Below, one piece after another: positions 1 through 5,568 of a stretch of 5,574 nucleotides of DNA. This stretch comes from an uncultured Collinsella sp. Lineage in GTDB: Bacteria > Actinomycetota > Coriobacteriia > Coriobacteriales > Coriobacteriaceae. The stretch covers positions 1 to 5,574 of the forward strand of contig CATVZP010000109.1 in the NCBI GenBank assembly GCA_958348565.1. Direction: 5' to 3'. Both the position numbers and the translations under genes were made by a program. Within the stretch, counting starts at the first letter, position 1; each line of letters starts with the position of its first letter. The notes under the pieces are model-generated. The model had not been told where the DNA came from, did no database searches, and was given only the letters and a program-made list of their open reading frames with translations.

Positions 1-593
1 AGGTCAAGATAGCTGCAGTCCTCATCGTTGGCGAGCTCGACACTCACCGTACGACGGCTCGCCATCACTTTGACACCGCGCTTGTGCTCCAGATAGCCGT
101 AAATAGAATCTGCCGCGATCTCGGGCGTCAGGCCCTTGGCGATCGACGCCAAAAAATAGCCATGGTCCACTTGGCGCGCGTTGCCGTTGAGGCTTCGGAC
201 ACGCACTACGCGAATCAACTCCTCGCCCACCTTAAAGCCCAGGTGACGAGAGAGTTGCTCGGTGCAAACCAGATGTTCGAAAGACTTAACGTCCGTCGAT
301 GCAACGGCATTGTTGCGCTTTGCAAACTCGCCAAACGACTCAACCTCTTCGAGTGCGCCCAACATGTCGGTTTCGCCCTTAAGCCAAATAACGCGCACGC
401 CCTTGCCGTGTATGGGCTGCACAAACATCCCGTCGGCCAGCATGCTCAAAGCGCGGCGGACGGTATTGCGCGTGCAGCCAAATTCCGCGGTCAGCTCGGC
501 TTCGGTTGGCAGCATCTCCTGAAACGCATAGGTCCCATTAATGATGCGCGAGCGTATTTCTCGGTAGATTCCTTCGTATATCGCTTTTGGCAT
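1..593 (-). CDS. GntR-family repressor with UTRA domain (HutC/TreR type), partial: C-terminus beyond window
   Basis: DNA-binding sugar-responsive regulator, probably the local repressor of the divergent PTS gene. The leftward reading frame stays open from ATG at 593 to the window edge (197 codons seen; the family is usually about 240, so roughly 40 residues are missing). Residues 1-70 form a GntR winged helix-turn-helix: YEGIYREIRSRIINGTY, then LPTEAELTAEFGCTRNTVRRAL, then the wing around GKGVRV. From about residue 78 the sequence reads as a UTRA effector domain (LGFKVGEELIRVVRVRSLNG, then DHGYFLASIAKGLTPEI). In TreR-type members this domain binds a sugar phosphate such as trehalose 6-phosphate. 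The start is supported by AGAGGTG at 599-605 and by the usual short N-terminus of the family. The exact ligand cannot be read from sequence; an alpha-glucoside or its 6-phosphate is inferred from the neighbouring transporter. Confidence 0.9.
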   Translation of the reverse strand, partial: MPKAIYEGIYREIRSRIINGTYAFQEMLPTEAELTAEFGCTRNTVRRALSMLADGMFVQPIHGKGVRVIWLKGETDMLGALEEVESFGEFAKRNNAVASTDVKSFEHLVCTEQLSRHLGFKVGEELIRVVRVRSLNGNARQVDHGYFLASIAKGLTPEIAADSIYGYLEHKRGVKVMASRRTVSVELANDEDCSYLD

Positions 594-628
594 TGTTTCA
601 CCTCTACATTATTCATTTCCGGCTAGGC

Positions 629-634
629 ACGATA
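629..634 (-). promoter_or_regulatory. Possible -10 box for the GntR repressor gene
   Basis: On the minus strand TATCGT is preceded by TGC, giving an extended -10 form, 35 bases before the repressor start codon. A TTTAAA hexamer at the right distance for a weak -35 (16-base spacer) lies inside the 650-657 palindrome, so a bound repressor would cover this promoter. The match is modest and the assignment tentative. Confidence 0.3.
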
Positions 635-649
635 GCATTTCTTAAAGTT

Positions 650-657
650 GTTTAAAC
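650..657. promoter_or_regulatory. Putative GntR/HutC-type operator 1 (GTTTAAAC)
   Basis: A perfect 8-bp palindrome GTTTAAAC, preceded by TT. It fits the GT-N-TA-N-AC operator pattern described for HutC-subfamily GntR regulators and occurs again at 772-779 in the same divergent intergenic region. It sits about 57 bp upstream of the repressor start, over the likely -35 of that gene, which suggests autoregulation. An imperfect extension, ACCGA-ATA-TCGGT (656-668), adjoins it. Ligand and protein binding are inferred. Confidence 0.55.
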
Positions 658-756
658 CGAATATCGGTGAAGCGACAGGATTTAGCCGTTGACGGTTTCT
701 GTCATGCCCAAATCGGTTTCGCTCAAAACTGCCGGTACGACACTCGTCTGGTCCTC

Positions 757-762
757 TACAAT
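757..762 (+). promoter_or_regulatory. Likely -10 box for the PTS gene
   Basis: TACAAT matches five of six bases of the TATAAT consensus and would place the transcription start near 769, about 54 bases before the PTS start codon. No good -35 hexamer lies 16-18 bases upstream, so the promoter may be weak or need an activator. The GTTTAAAC operator at 772-779 falls just past the predicted start, a standard repression position. Confidence 0.4.
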
Positions 763-771
763 GAATCCATT

Positions 772-779
772 GTTTAAAC
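772..779. promoter_or_regulatory. Putative GntR/HutC-type operator 2 (GTTTAAAC)
   Basis: Second exact copy of the palindrome at 650-657. The shared word is ten bases, TTGTTTAAAC (648-657 and 770-779), and the two centres are 122 bp apart. It lies between the likely -10 box of the PTS gene and its ribosome binding site, so repressor binding would block early transcription. The fit to the HutC-subfamily rule together with the duplication makes it a good operator candidate for the adjacent GntR protein. Confidence 0.55.
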
Positions 780-822
780 GTTTCCCCACGCGCAACGCGC
801 CTCGATATTCGGAAGGCAGAAC

Positions 823-3273
823 ATGCTGCAAAAAATCCAACGCTTTGGCGGGGCAATGTTCGCGCCCGCCATGCTGTTTTCTATATCAGGCCTCATGGTC
901 GGCGTCTCCGCTCTCGCAACGACTGCGGACATCGTCGGCGATCTCGCCGTATACGGAACCCCTTGGTACGCTTTTTGGACCATCATCCAGCGCGGCTCGT
1001 GGACGGTCTTTAAACGCCTCCCGCTCCTTTTTGCCGTAGCGCTGCCCATCGGTCTTGCCCAAAAACAACCGGCTCGTTGCTGCCTCGAGGCTCTCGTCGC
1101 CTATTTTGCCTACTGCTTCTTTTTGAGCGAGATCATTAAGCTGAGCGGAGACAATCTTGGACTTAAGTACCCGTCGTCTTTGACCTCCGCTAGCGGCATC
1201 ACCATCATCGACGGCATCAAGACGCTCGACACCGGCATTATCGGCCCGCTGGCGGTATCGGCAACCGTCGTCGCCATCCATGACCGCTTCTACGATGCCA
1301 AGGTTCCCGATTGGCTCGGCACCTTCTCGGGCTCCTCGCTGGTCTACCTCATCAGCTTTTTTGCCGTGTTTGCCCTTGCCGCTATCTCGGCCGCCATCGT
1401 GCCCTCCGTATACGCAATGACCGAAACGCTGCGCCATGCACTTACGAGCGTCGGCCCCTTTGGCGTGGGCATCTTTGTGCTTTTGGAGCGAGCGCTCGAG
1501 CCCATGGGGCTGCACCACCTGCTCTACATGCCGATCTACTACGACAACCTGGTCATTAACGACGGCATCTACGCCACGTGGAGCAGCTTGCTCCCCATCC
1601 TCTCCCATAGCACGCGCCCCCTTAATGAACTTGCGCCGTGGGCCGGTTTTACCGCCACCGGCTGGGTCAAGCTCTTTGGCCTTCCCGCCATCGCAGCCGC
1701 GTTCTACTCCACCGCAAAACCAGAGCGCCGCGCCGGCCTTAAGGTCATCCTTTTGCCCGCCATCGTCGCCTCGGTGGTTTGCGGCGTTACCGAGCCACTC
1801 GAGTTTCTCTTTATGTTCACCCACCCCGGGCTCTTTTTGCTCTACGCCGTCTTATCGTCTTGCCTTGCCACAACCATGAATCTCTTTGGCATCGTCGGCA
1901 TCTTCTCGGGCGGCCTCATGGAGATGGCAGCCTTCAACTTTATTCCGCTCATGCGCACGCATGCCGGTGCCTATCTTTTGGCGCTCGGTATCGGCCTTGC
2001 CTTTAGCCTCATCTTTTTTGTTAGTTTTCGAGCACTCATCTTGGTCTATGACCTTAAGACACCGGGCCGCGAGGATCATGTTGCCAATCGCGCGGCAATC
2101 GATTGTTTAACGGGAAGCGACTTTGCCAAAGAGCAATCCCCCAATGACGAGGTCGATAGTCGATCCGATCAAGATCACGTCCTCGCTGAGCGGGTAATTC
2201 AGCTTTTAGGTGGCGTTGGCAATATCGTGGGCGCAACCAACTGCGCCACGCGCCTGCGCGTCGAGGTCGCAGACCCTTCCATCGTTGCAGATAACGCGTC
2301 GTTTGTCGCGGTGGGCGCCAAGGGCCTCATCATTACGGGCAAGACCGCCCAGGTGGTCATCGGCATCTCCGTTCCCCGCGTTAAAGAGCATTTTGACCAG
2401 ATCATGGGCCTCGAGCCGGAATTTGTGCCCACCACCTCGGCCTCCCCTGCCGCCAGCGCAGCCCATAAGCGCGGCGATATCTGCTTCTTCGATATCGACG
2501 GCACGCTCGCCTGGCAAGACCCCAGGCTCGCCCAAGACCTTCCCGAAGACGAGCGGGACCTCTCCCCCTATCCCAACGAGGCGGTTTCGCAGGCAATCCG
2601 CGAGTTTGTCGCCAACGGCAACATGGCCTTTATCTGCACGGGGCGCACCCTCAGCTGCATCCACCCCAAACTTCTTGAGCTGCCCTGGACCGGCATCGTC
2701 TGTCTTGCGGGCGGTTACGCCGAGATCAACGGACACGCAATTCGCGATCTGTCGATGACGCCCAGCATGCTGCAGCATCTTGCCCCCTATCTTGAGCAAT
2801 CGGGCGAGGTCATCCGCTTTGAGGGCCTCAACGGCGTCGTGCGCATGAGTGCCGATGCCCCCGATGCCCCCGGATACGCGCGCACCCTGGGCGACGCAGT
2901 CACGCAGCTGCAACATTACAGTGTCTACAAGATCTTGATGTCTACATCGCTCGCCAACCACATCGCTCAAGATAAGGCACTTGAGCCGCTGCTGTGCTTT
3001 AACGAGCTCGAACTCGAGGTAACCGAAATCTCGCCCCGCGAATGCACGAAGCGCGGGGGCATCCAGTCTGTACTCGACGCCCTCGACCCCCACCACGGAA
3101 CCGTATACGGCATTGGCGACGCCAGCAATGACGTCTCGCTGATGAACGCCGTCGATGTCGGTATCGCCATGGGCAATGCGCCGGACTATCTCAAGGATAA
3201 GGCCGATTACGTGACCGACACCGTCGATCACGACGGTGTCGTTGCGGCGCTCGAGCATTTTAGGCTGATTTAG
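823..3273 (+). CDS. PTS alpha-glucoside-type EIIC-EIIB permease fused to a HAD (Cof-type) phosphatase
   Basis: Inner-membrane sugar importer that phosphorylates its substrate, with a C-terminal cytosolic phosphatase domain. Residues 1-418 are EIIC of the glucose/maltose superfamily. The start MLQKIQRFGGAMFAPAMLF closely resembles Bacillus MalP/GlvC, and IKTLDTGIIG, LEPMGLHH and GVTEPLEF (321-328) are family motifs. Residues 451-530 are EIIB, with phospho-acceptor Cys474 in NCATRLRV. An Ala/Ser/Pro-rich linker (about 530-550) leads to a full HAD-IIB domain (552-816): nucleophile DIDGT (Asp557, Asp559), motif II TGRT (606-609), Lys743, and GDASND (765-770). No EIIA domain is present, so phosphate must come from a separate EIIA. 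GGAAGG at 811-816 and the family N-terminus fix the start. The EIIC-EIIB part alone would be a standard transporter of about 530 residues; the extra 265 residues are the oddity. An alpha-glucoside substrate (maltose, trehalose or similar) is inferred. The divergent GntR gene is the likely regulator. Confidence 0.93.
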   Translation: MLQKIQRFGGAMFAPAMLFSISGLMVGVSALATTADIVGDLAVYGTPWYAFWTIIQRGSWTVFKRLPLLFAVALPIGLAQKQPARCCLEALVAYFAYCFFLSEIIKLSGDNLGLKYPSSLTSASGITIIDGIKTLDTGIIGPLAVSATVVAIHDRFYDAKVPDWLGTFSGSSLVYLISFFAVFALAAISAAIVPSVYAMTETLRHALTSVGPFGVGIFVLLERALEPMGLHHLLYMPIYYDNLVINDGIYATWSSLLPILSHSTRPLNELAPWAGFTATGWVKLFGLPAIAAAFYSTAKPERRAGLKVILLPAIVASVVCGVTEPLEFLFMFTHPGLFLLYAVLSSCLATTMNLFGIVGIFSGGLMEMAAFNFIPLMRTHAGAYLLALGIGLAFSLIFFVSFRALILVYDLKTPGREDHVANRAAIDCLTGSDFAKEQSPNDEVDSRSDQDHVLAERVIQLLGGVGNIVGATNCATRLRVEVADPSIVADNASFVAVGAKGLIITGKTAQVVIGISVPRVKEHFDQIMGLEPEFVPTTSASPAASAAHKRGDICFFDIDGTLAWQDPRLAQDLPEDERDLSPYPNEAVSQAIREFVANGNMAFICTGRTLSCIHPKLLELPWTGIVCLAGGYAEINGHAIRDLSMTPSMLQHLAPYLEQSGEVIRFEGLNGVVRMSADAPDAPGYARTLGDAVTQLQHYSVYKILMSTSLANHIAQDKALEPLLCFNELELEVTEISPRECTKRGGIQSVLDALDPHHGTVYGIGDASNDVSLMNAVDVGIAMGNAPDYLKDKADYVTDTVDHDGVVAALEHFRLI

Positions 3274-3342
3274 GCACACTCCATCAAACGCACGCCCGTT
3301 GTCCTAAATCGCCAAAACTGCCGCGCCAAACGCCCTGATGTG

Positions 3343-3375
3343 GCAATATGTTGTCTGCATATTGCATCAATGCAA
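3343..3375. promoter_or_regulatory. Two overlapping inverted repeats upstream of the polyprenyl synthase gene
   Basis: Repeat A is GCAATATG (3343-3350), a 7-base loop, then CATATTGC (3358-3365), with perfect 8-bp arms. Repeat B is TTGCAT (3362-3367), CA, then ATGCAA (3370-3375), with perfect 6-bp arms. They share TTGC at 3362-3365, so in RNA only one hairpin can form at a time. They end 23 bases before the preferred start codon. No T-tract follows, so neither is a standard intrinsic terminator. They could be an operator, a leader RNA structure, or both. I could not place a convincing promoter in 3274-3398. Confidence 0.4.
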
Positions 3376-3398
3376 CCTCAGAAAGAATGCGAGAACCC

Positions 3399-4412
3399 GT
3401 GTCCAGTCCGTTTACCAGCTTTTTAGCCCAGCACTTTGACCAGATTAACGACTATCTGGCCACGTTCTTTGACGGACAGGCGACCTCTGCCGATATCGAG
3501 CGCTACCTGTATGCGCCGCTCTCGGCTTTTACGGCCAACGCCGGCAAGCGCCACCGCCCGCTTATCTGCATGCTCGCCGCAACCGCAGTGGGCGGTAGCT
3601 TTGAGAGCGCCCGCAGCGCCGCGACAGCCATCGAGCATTTCCAGTCGGGCGCGCTGATCCACGACGACATCGCCGACAACGGACAGCTTCGTCGAGGCAA
3701 GCCCTGCATGCACCTTACCGAGGGCACGGGCCTTGCCATCAATTGTGGCGACCTGGCGCTCACCATGGTCACCAAGACGGTTCTCGACGACCCTACGCTG
3801 GAGTCCGACGTGAAGCTGCGCGTGCTCCACGAGCTTACCGAGATGATCGTCCGCACCATCGAGGGTCAAGCACTCGACCTGGGTTGGGTCCGCGACGGGC
3901 GCTTTGATATCTCGGTTGATGACTACCTGGACATGGCGACGCACAAGACCGCGTTTTACAGCGGAGCCACGCCGCTTGCCACCGGAGCCATTATCGGCGG
4001 CGGCAGCGATGAGCAAATCGAAGCGCTGCGCGCCTTTGGCCTACACACAGGCCTCGCCTTTCAGATTCAGGACGACCTGCTCAACCTTGTCGGCACTAAG
4101 GAAGCCGCCAACAAGGACTTCCGCACCGACATCACCGAGGGCAAGCGCACGCTTGTCGCCGTACACGCCCTCTCTGATGAGCGCCACCACGACGAGGTCG
4201 AGGCGATTCTTTCCTCAGGCACCGATGATCCCGCGCAGCTCGCACGCGCCGTGGAGATCTTCCAGGAGACCGGCTCCATCGATTACGCCCACACTTACGC
4301 GCTCGACCTGACCGCTAAGGCCAAAGCGGCCATCGAGAACGTTGAGCTTGATTCGCACGCACGCGAGCTGTTCCTCTCCATGGCAGATTTCTTTGTGGAG
4401 CGCCTTAACTAA
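3399..4412 (+). CDS. Polyprenyl (trans-isoprenyl) diphosphate synthase
   Basis: Cytosolic enzyme that extends an allylic diphosphate with isopentenyl diphosphate units to make chains for quinones or lipid carriers. At 337 residues it has the normal family size. The first Asp-rich motif is LIHDDIADN (DDxxD at Asp89, Asp90, Asp93), followed by the conserved LRRGKPCMH. KTAFYSGATPLATGA precedes the second motif, QIQDDLLN (Asp225, Asp226, Asn229), in which the last Asp of the usual DDxxD is Asn; then GTKEAANKDFRTDITEGKRTL. The residues just before the first motif are small (Gly, Ala), which in this family favours products longer than C15. Start choice is uncertain. GTG 3399 has a weak GAG five bases upstream and begins SSPFTSFLAQHF, as expected for the family. 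ATG 3387 is possible. ATG 3348 lies inside an inverted repeat, and its extra codons (TAT, AAT, AGA) are unlike the rest of the gene. Confidence 0.92.
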   Translation: MSSPFTSFLAQHFDQINDYLATFFDGQATSADIERYLYAPLSAFTANAGKRHRPLICMLAATAVGGSFESARSAATAIEHFQSGALIHDDIADNGQLRRGKPCMHLTEGTGLAINCGDLALTMVTKTVLDDPTLESDVKLRVLHELTEMIVRTIEGQALDLGWVRDGRFDISVDDYLDMATHKTAFYSGATPLATGAIIGGGSDEQIEALRAFGLHTGLAFQIQDDLLNLVGTKEAANKDFRTDITEGKRTLVAVHALSDERHHDEVEAILSSGTDDPAQLARAVEIFQETGSIDYAHTYALDLTAKAKAAIENVELDSHARELFLSMADFFVERLN

Positions 4413-4454
4413 CGGGGGTTATAAAACCTGTCAGCAGCGTATTTAGGCACAACT

Positions 4455-4463
4455 TGCTACACT
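4455..4463 (+). promoter_or_regulatory. Likely extended -10 promoter for the CwlM-like gene
   Basis: TGC directly before TACACT (4458-4463) gives an extended -10 element, which can work without a good -35; none is seen at 4435-4440. Transcription would begin near 4470, leaving a leader of about 80 bases. The start point falls at a small inverted repeat, TGCAT-N4-ATGCA (4470-4483). A dedicated promoter here suggests the gene is not solely dependent on read-through from the polyprenyl synthase gene 138 bases upstream. Confidence 0.4.
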
Positions 4464-4550
4464 GTTGAGTGCATGTTTATGCATCCCTTTGCGTTGTCTA
4501 TCCGACAGACGCTCAAATAGTACGAATGGTACGCCGAAAGGGGTTCGTTC

Positions 4551-5456
4551 ATGGAACCTATTACAACGGGCATGCAAGGAGCAGCCGTCGAGGACGTGCA
4601 GTCTCGTCTCCTGCAGCTCGGCTACACGATTGATGCCGCCGAAGTCACCGACAAGTACTTTGGAGCCACCACTGAGCAGGCCGTCAGCACCTTCAGGCTC
4701 GACAGCGGCCTTGCTGCCGGTCATGCCGTCGATATCCCCTGTTGGAGCGCCCTTGTAGACGCTTCGTATAAGCTGGGCGACCGCACCCTCTATCTGCGCA
4801 TGCCCAATTTCCATGGCGCCGATGTGCAGGCCCTGCAGCGCGCTCTCAACGTTTTGGGCTTTGCCTGTGGCGAAGACGACGGCTACTTTGGTCCGCATAC
4901 CGAGGCCGCCCTGCAGCAGTTCCAGGAAAATGTCGGCCTGTTTGCCGACGGCATGGCCTTCCAGGACACCTACGCCTACATCAACCGCCTGCACCATGTG
5001 TGGGAGGGCAAGCCCTCGGTCACCGAAGCCGAGTCCCGCATCGGTTTTGCTCGCGCCGCCAACGTGCTCGAGCGCTTCCAGATTGCCGTTATCGGCGAGG
5101 ACCCCATCGCACGCAGTGTTGCGTCGCGCATGTGGAATATCGCCACGGCAACGACCGACAACAGCGGCATGATGCTCTGCGACTCCGAGGTCCCAACCGA
5201 CGTTGACCTGGTGCTCGAAATCGCAAGCGACGAGCTGCCCGCCGACGCCGCACCGCGCGCCACGATTGCCCTCGCCGAGTGCCACAACCTGGCCCAGCGC
5301 ATCCGCACCGCCAATGTCGCCGCGCAGCAGAAGCCGGCTCGCATTCGCATTGAGCTCACGGGCATGACGCGCTACAACGGCACCTTCACGGCCAGCGACG
5401 CGCAGACACTCGCCGTACGCCTGCTCGATGGCGTTTGCGATGCCCTCGCAGATTAG
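4551..5456 (+). CDS. CwlM-like protein: two peptidoglycan-binding repeats plus a degenerate amidase domain
   Basis: A 301-residue protein with no signal peptide or membrane segment, so probably cytosolic. Residues 7-70 and 88-147 are two PG_binding_1 repeats: AVEDVQSRLLQLGY, then YFGATTEQAVSTF; and DVQALQRALNVLGF, then DGYFGPHTEAALQQFQ. Between them ASYKLGDRTLY (71-81) nearly repeats the ASYRLGARTLY that I recall from mycobacterial CwlM, and the repeats correspond in order and spacing. In CwlM an Amidase_3 domain follows; here residues 175-300 keep its outline (strand QIAVIG, strand DLVLEI, final helix LAVRLLDGVCDAL). The IDPGHGG zinc motif is gone, and the His of the usual SIHAN position appears as Ala225. 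CwlM is a PknB-regulated activator of MurA rather than a working amidase; a similar cell-wall control role here is inferred. GAAAGGGG at 4536-4543 with seven bases of spacing fixes the start. The domain call is firm; the CwlM kinship is likely but was not computed. Confidence 0.8.
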   Translation: MEPITTGMQGAAVEDVQSRLLQLGYTIDAAEVTDKYFGATTEQAVSTFRLDSGLAAGHAVDIPCWSALVDASYKLGDRTLYLRMPNFHGADVQALQRALNVLGFACGEDDGYFGPHTEAALQQFQENVGLFADGMAFQDTYAYINRLHHVWEGKPSVTEAESRIGFARAANVLERFQIAVIGEDPIARSVASRMWNIATATTDNSGMMLCDSEVPTDVDLVLEIASDELPADAAPRATIALAECHNLAQRIRTANVAAQQKPARIRIELTGMTRYNGTFTASDAQTLAVRLLDGVCDALAD

Positions 5457-5463
5457 GTAAACT
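5435..5463 (+). promoter_or_regulatory. Putative promoter of the tRNA-Gln gene
   Basis: TTGCGA (5435-5440), a 17-base spacer and TAAACT (5458-5463) match the -35 and -10 consensus at four of six bases each. Transcription would start near 5470, about 24 bases before the mature tRNA. The -35 and spacer lie inside the last codons of the CwlM-like gene, whose stop codon is at 5454-5456. Confidence 0.4.
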
Positions 5464-5469
5464 AAACGA

Positions 5470-5485
5470 GTTGCTTTTGTGCAAC
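5470..5485 (+). repeat. Small inverted repeat in the tRNA leader
   Basis: GTTGC (5470-5474) and GCAAC (5481-5485) can pair around a six-base loop containing TTTTGT. It lies between the predicted transcription start and the tRNA. No T-tract follows, so it is not a good terminator for the upstream gene. It may be a processing-leader hairpin or chance. Confidence 0.3.
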
Positions 5486-5493
5486 ACCCATAC

Positions 5494-5568
5494 TGGGACG
5501 TAGTTCAACGGTAGAACTCCGGTTTTTGGTGCCGGCTGTTGGGGGTTCGAATCCCTCCGTCCCAGCCA
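5494..5568 (+). tRNA. tRNA-Gln (anticodon TTG), CCA encoded
   Basis: A complete cloverleaf can be folded by eye. The acceptor stem is TGGGACG with CGTCCCA (5494-5500 and 5558-5564), and its first pair is the weak T-A typical of bacterial tRNA-Gln. The D arm is GTTC with GAAC around a 7-base loop. The anticodon stem is CCGGT with GCCGG around TTTTGGT (5524-5530), giving anticodon TTG at 5526-5528, which reads CAA. The T arm is GGGGG, TTCGAAT, CCCTC. The discriminator is G5565, followed by an encoded CCA at 5566-5568. The gene lies 37 bases after the stop of the CwlM-like gene, with six bases of window beyond it, so a following tRNA or terminator cannot be seen. Confidence 0.97.

Noticed and set aside
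84..626. Rightward 180-codon open frame at the left end
   Set aside because: It lies antisense to a clear GntR/UTRA protein, has no family resemblance that I can see, and runs out through the repressor's start region.
668..681. Possible catabolite-control (cre) site, TGAAGCGACAGG
   Set aside because: Only the left half resembles a cre element and the right half lacks the expected symmetry.
886..1824. Leftward 312-codon open frame inside the PTS gene
   Set aside because: It is rich in Gly, Asp and Lys with no recognisable domain and opposes the well-conserved EIIC coding frame. Long antisense frames are common in DNA with strong third-position GC.
2206..3279. Leftward 357-codon open frame opposite the EIIB-HAD region
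   Set aside because: The plus strand here encodes intact EIIB and HAD motifs. The antisense product is low-complexity in Gly, Val and Asp and shows no motif.
3274..3342. Terminator expected after the PTS gene
   Set aside because: I looked for a GC-rich hairpin with a T-run and found none, so termination here may be Rho-dependent or absent.
4413..4430. Possible intrinsic terminator after the polyprenyl synthase gene
   Set aside because: Only a four-pair stem (GGTT with AACC) is available and no T-tract follows.
4443..5285. Leftward 280-codon open frame opposite the CwlM-like gene
   Set aside because: It has no ribosome site or domain and opposes two clear peptidoglycan-binding repeats.
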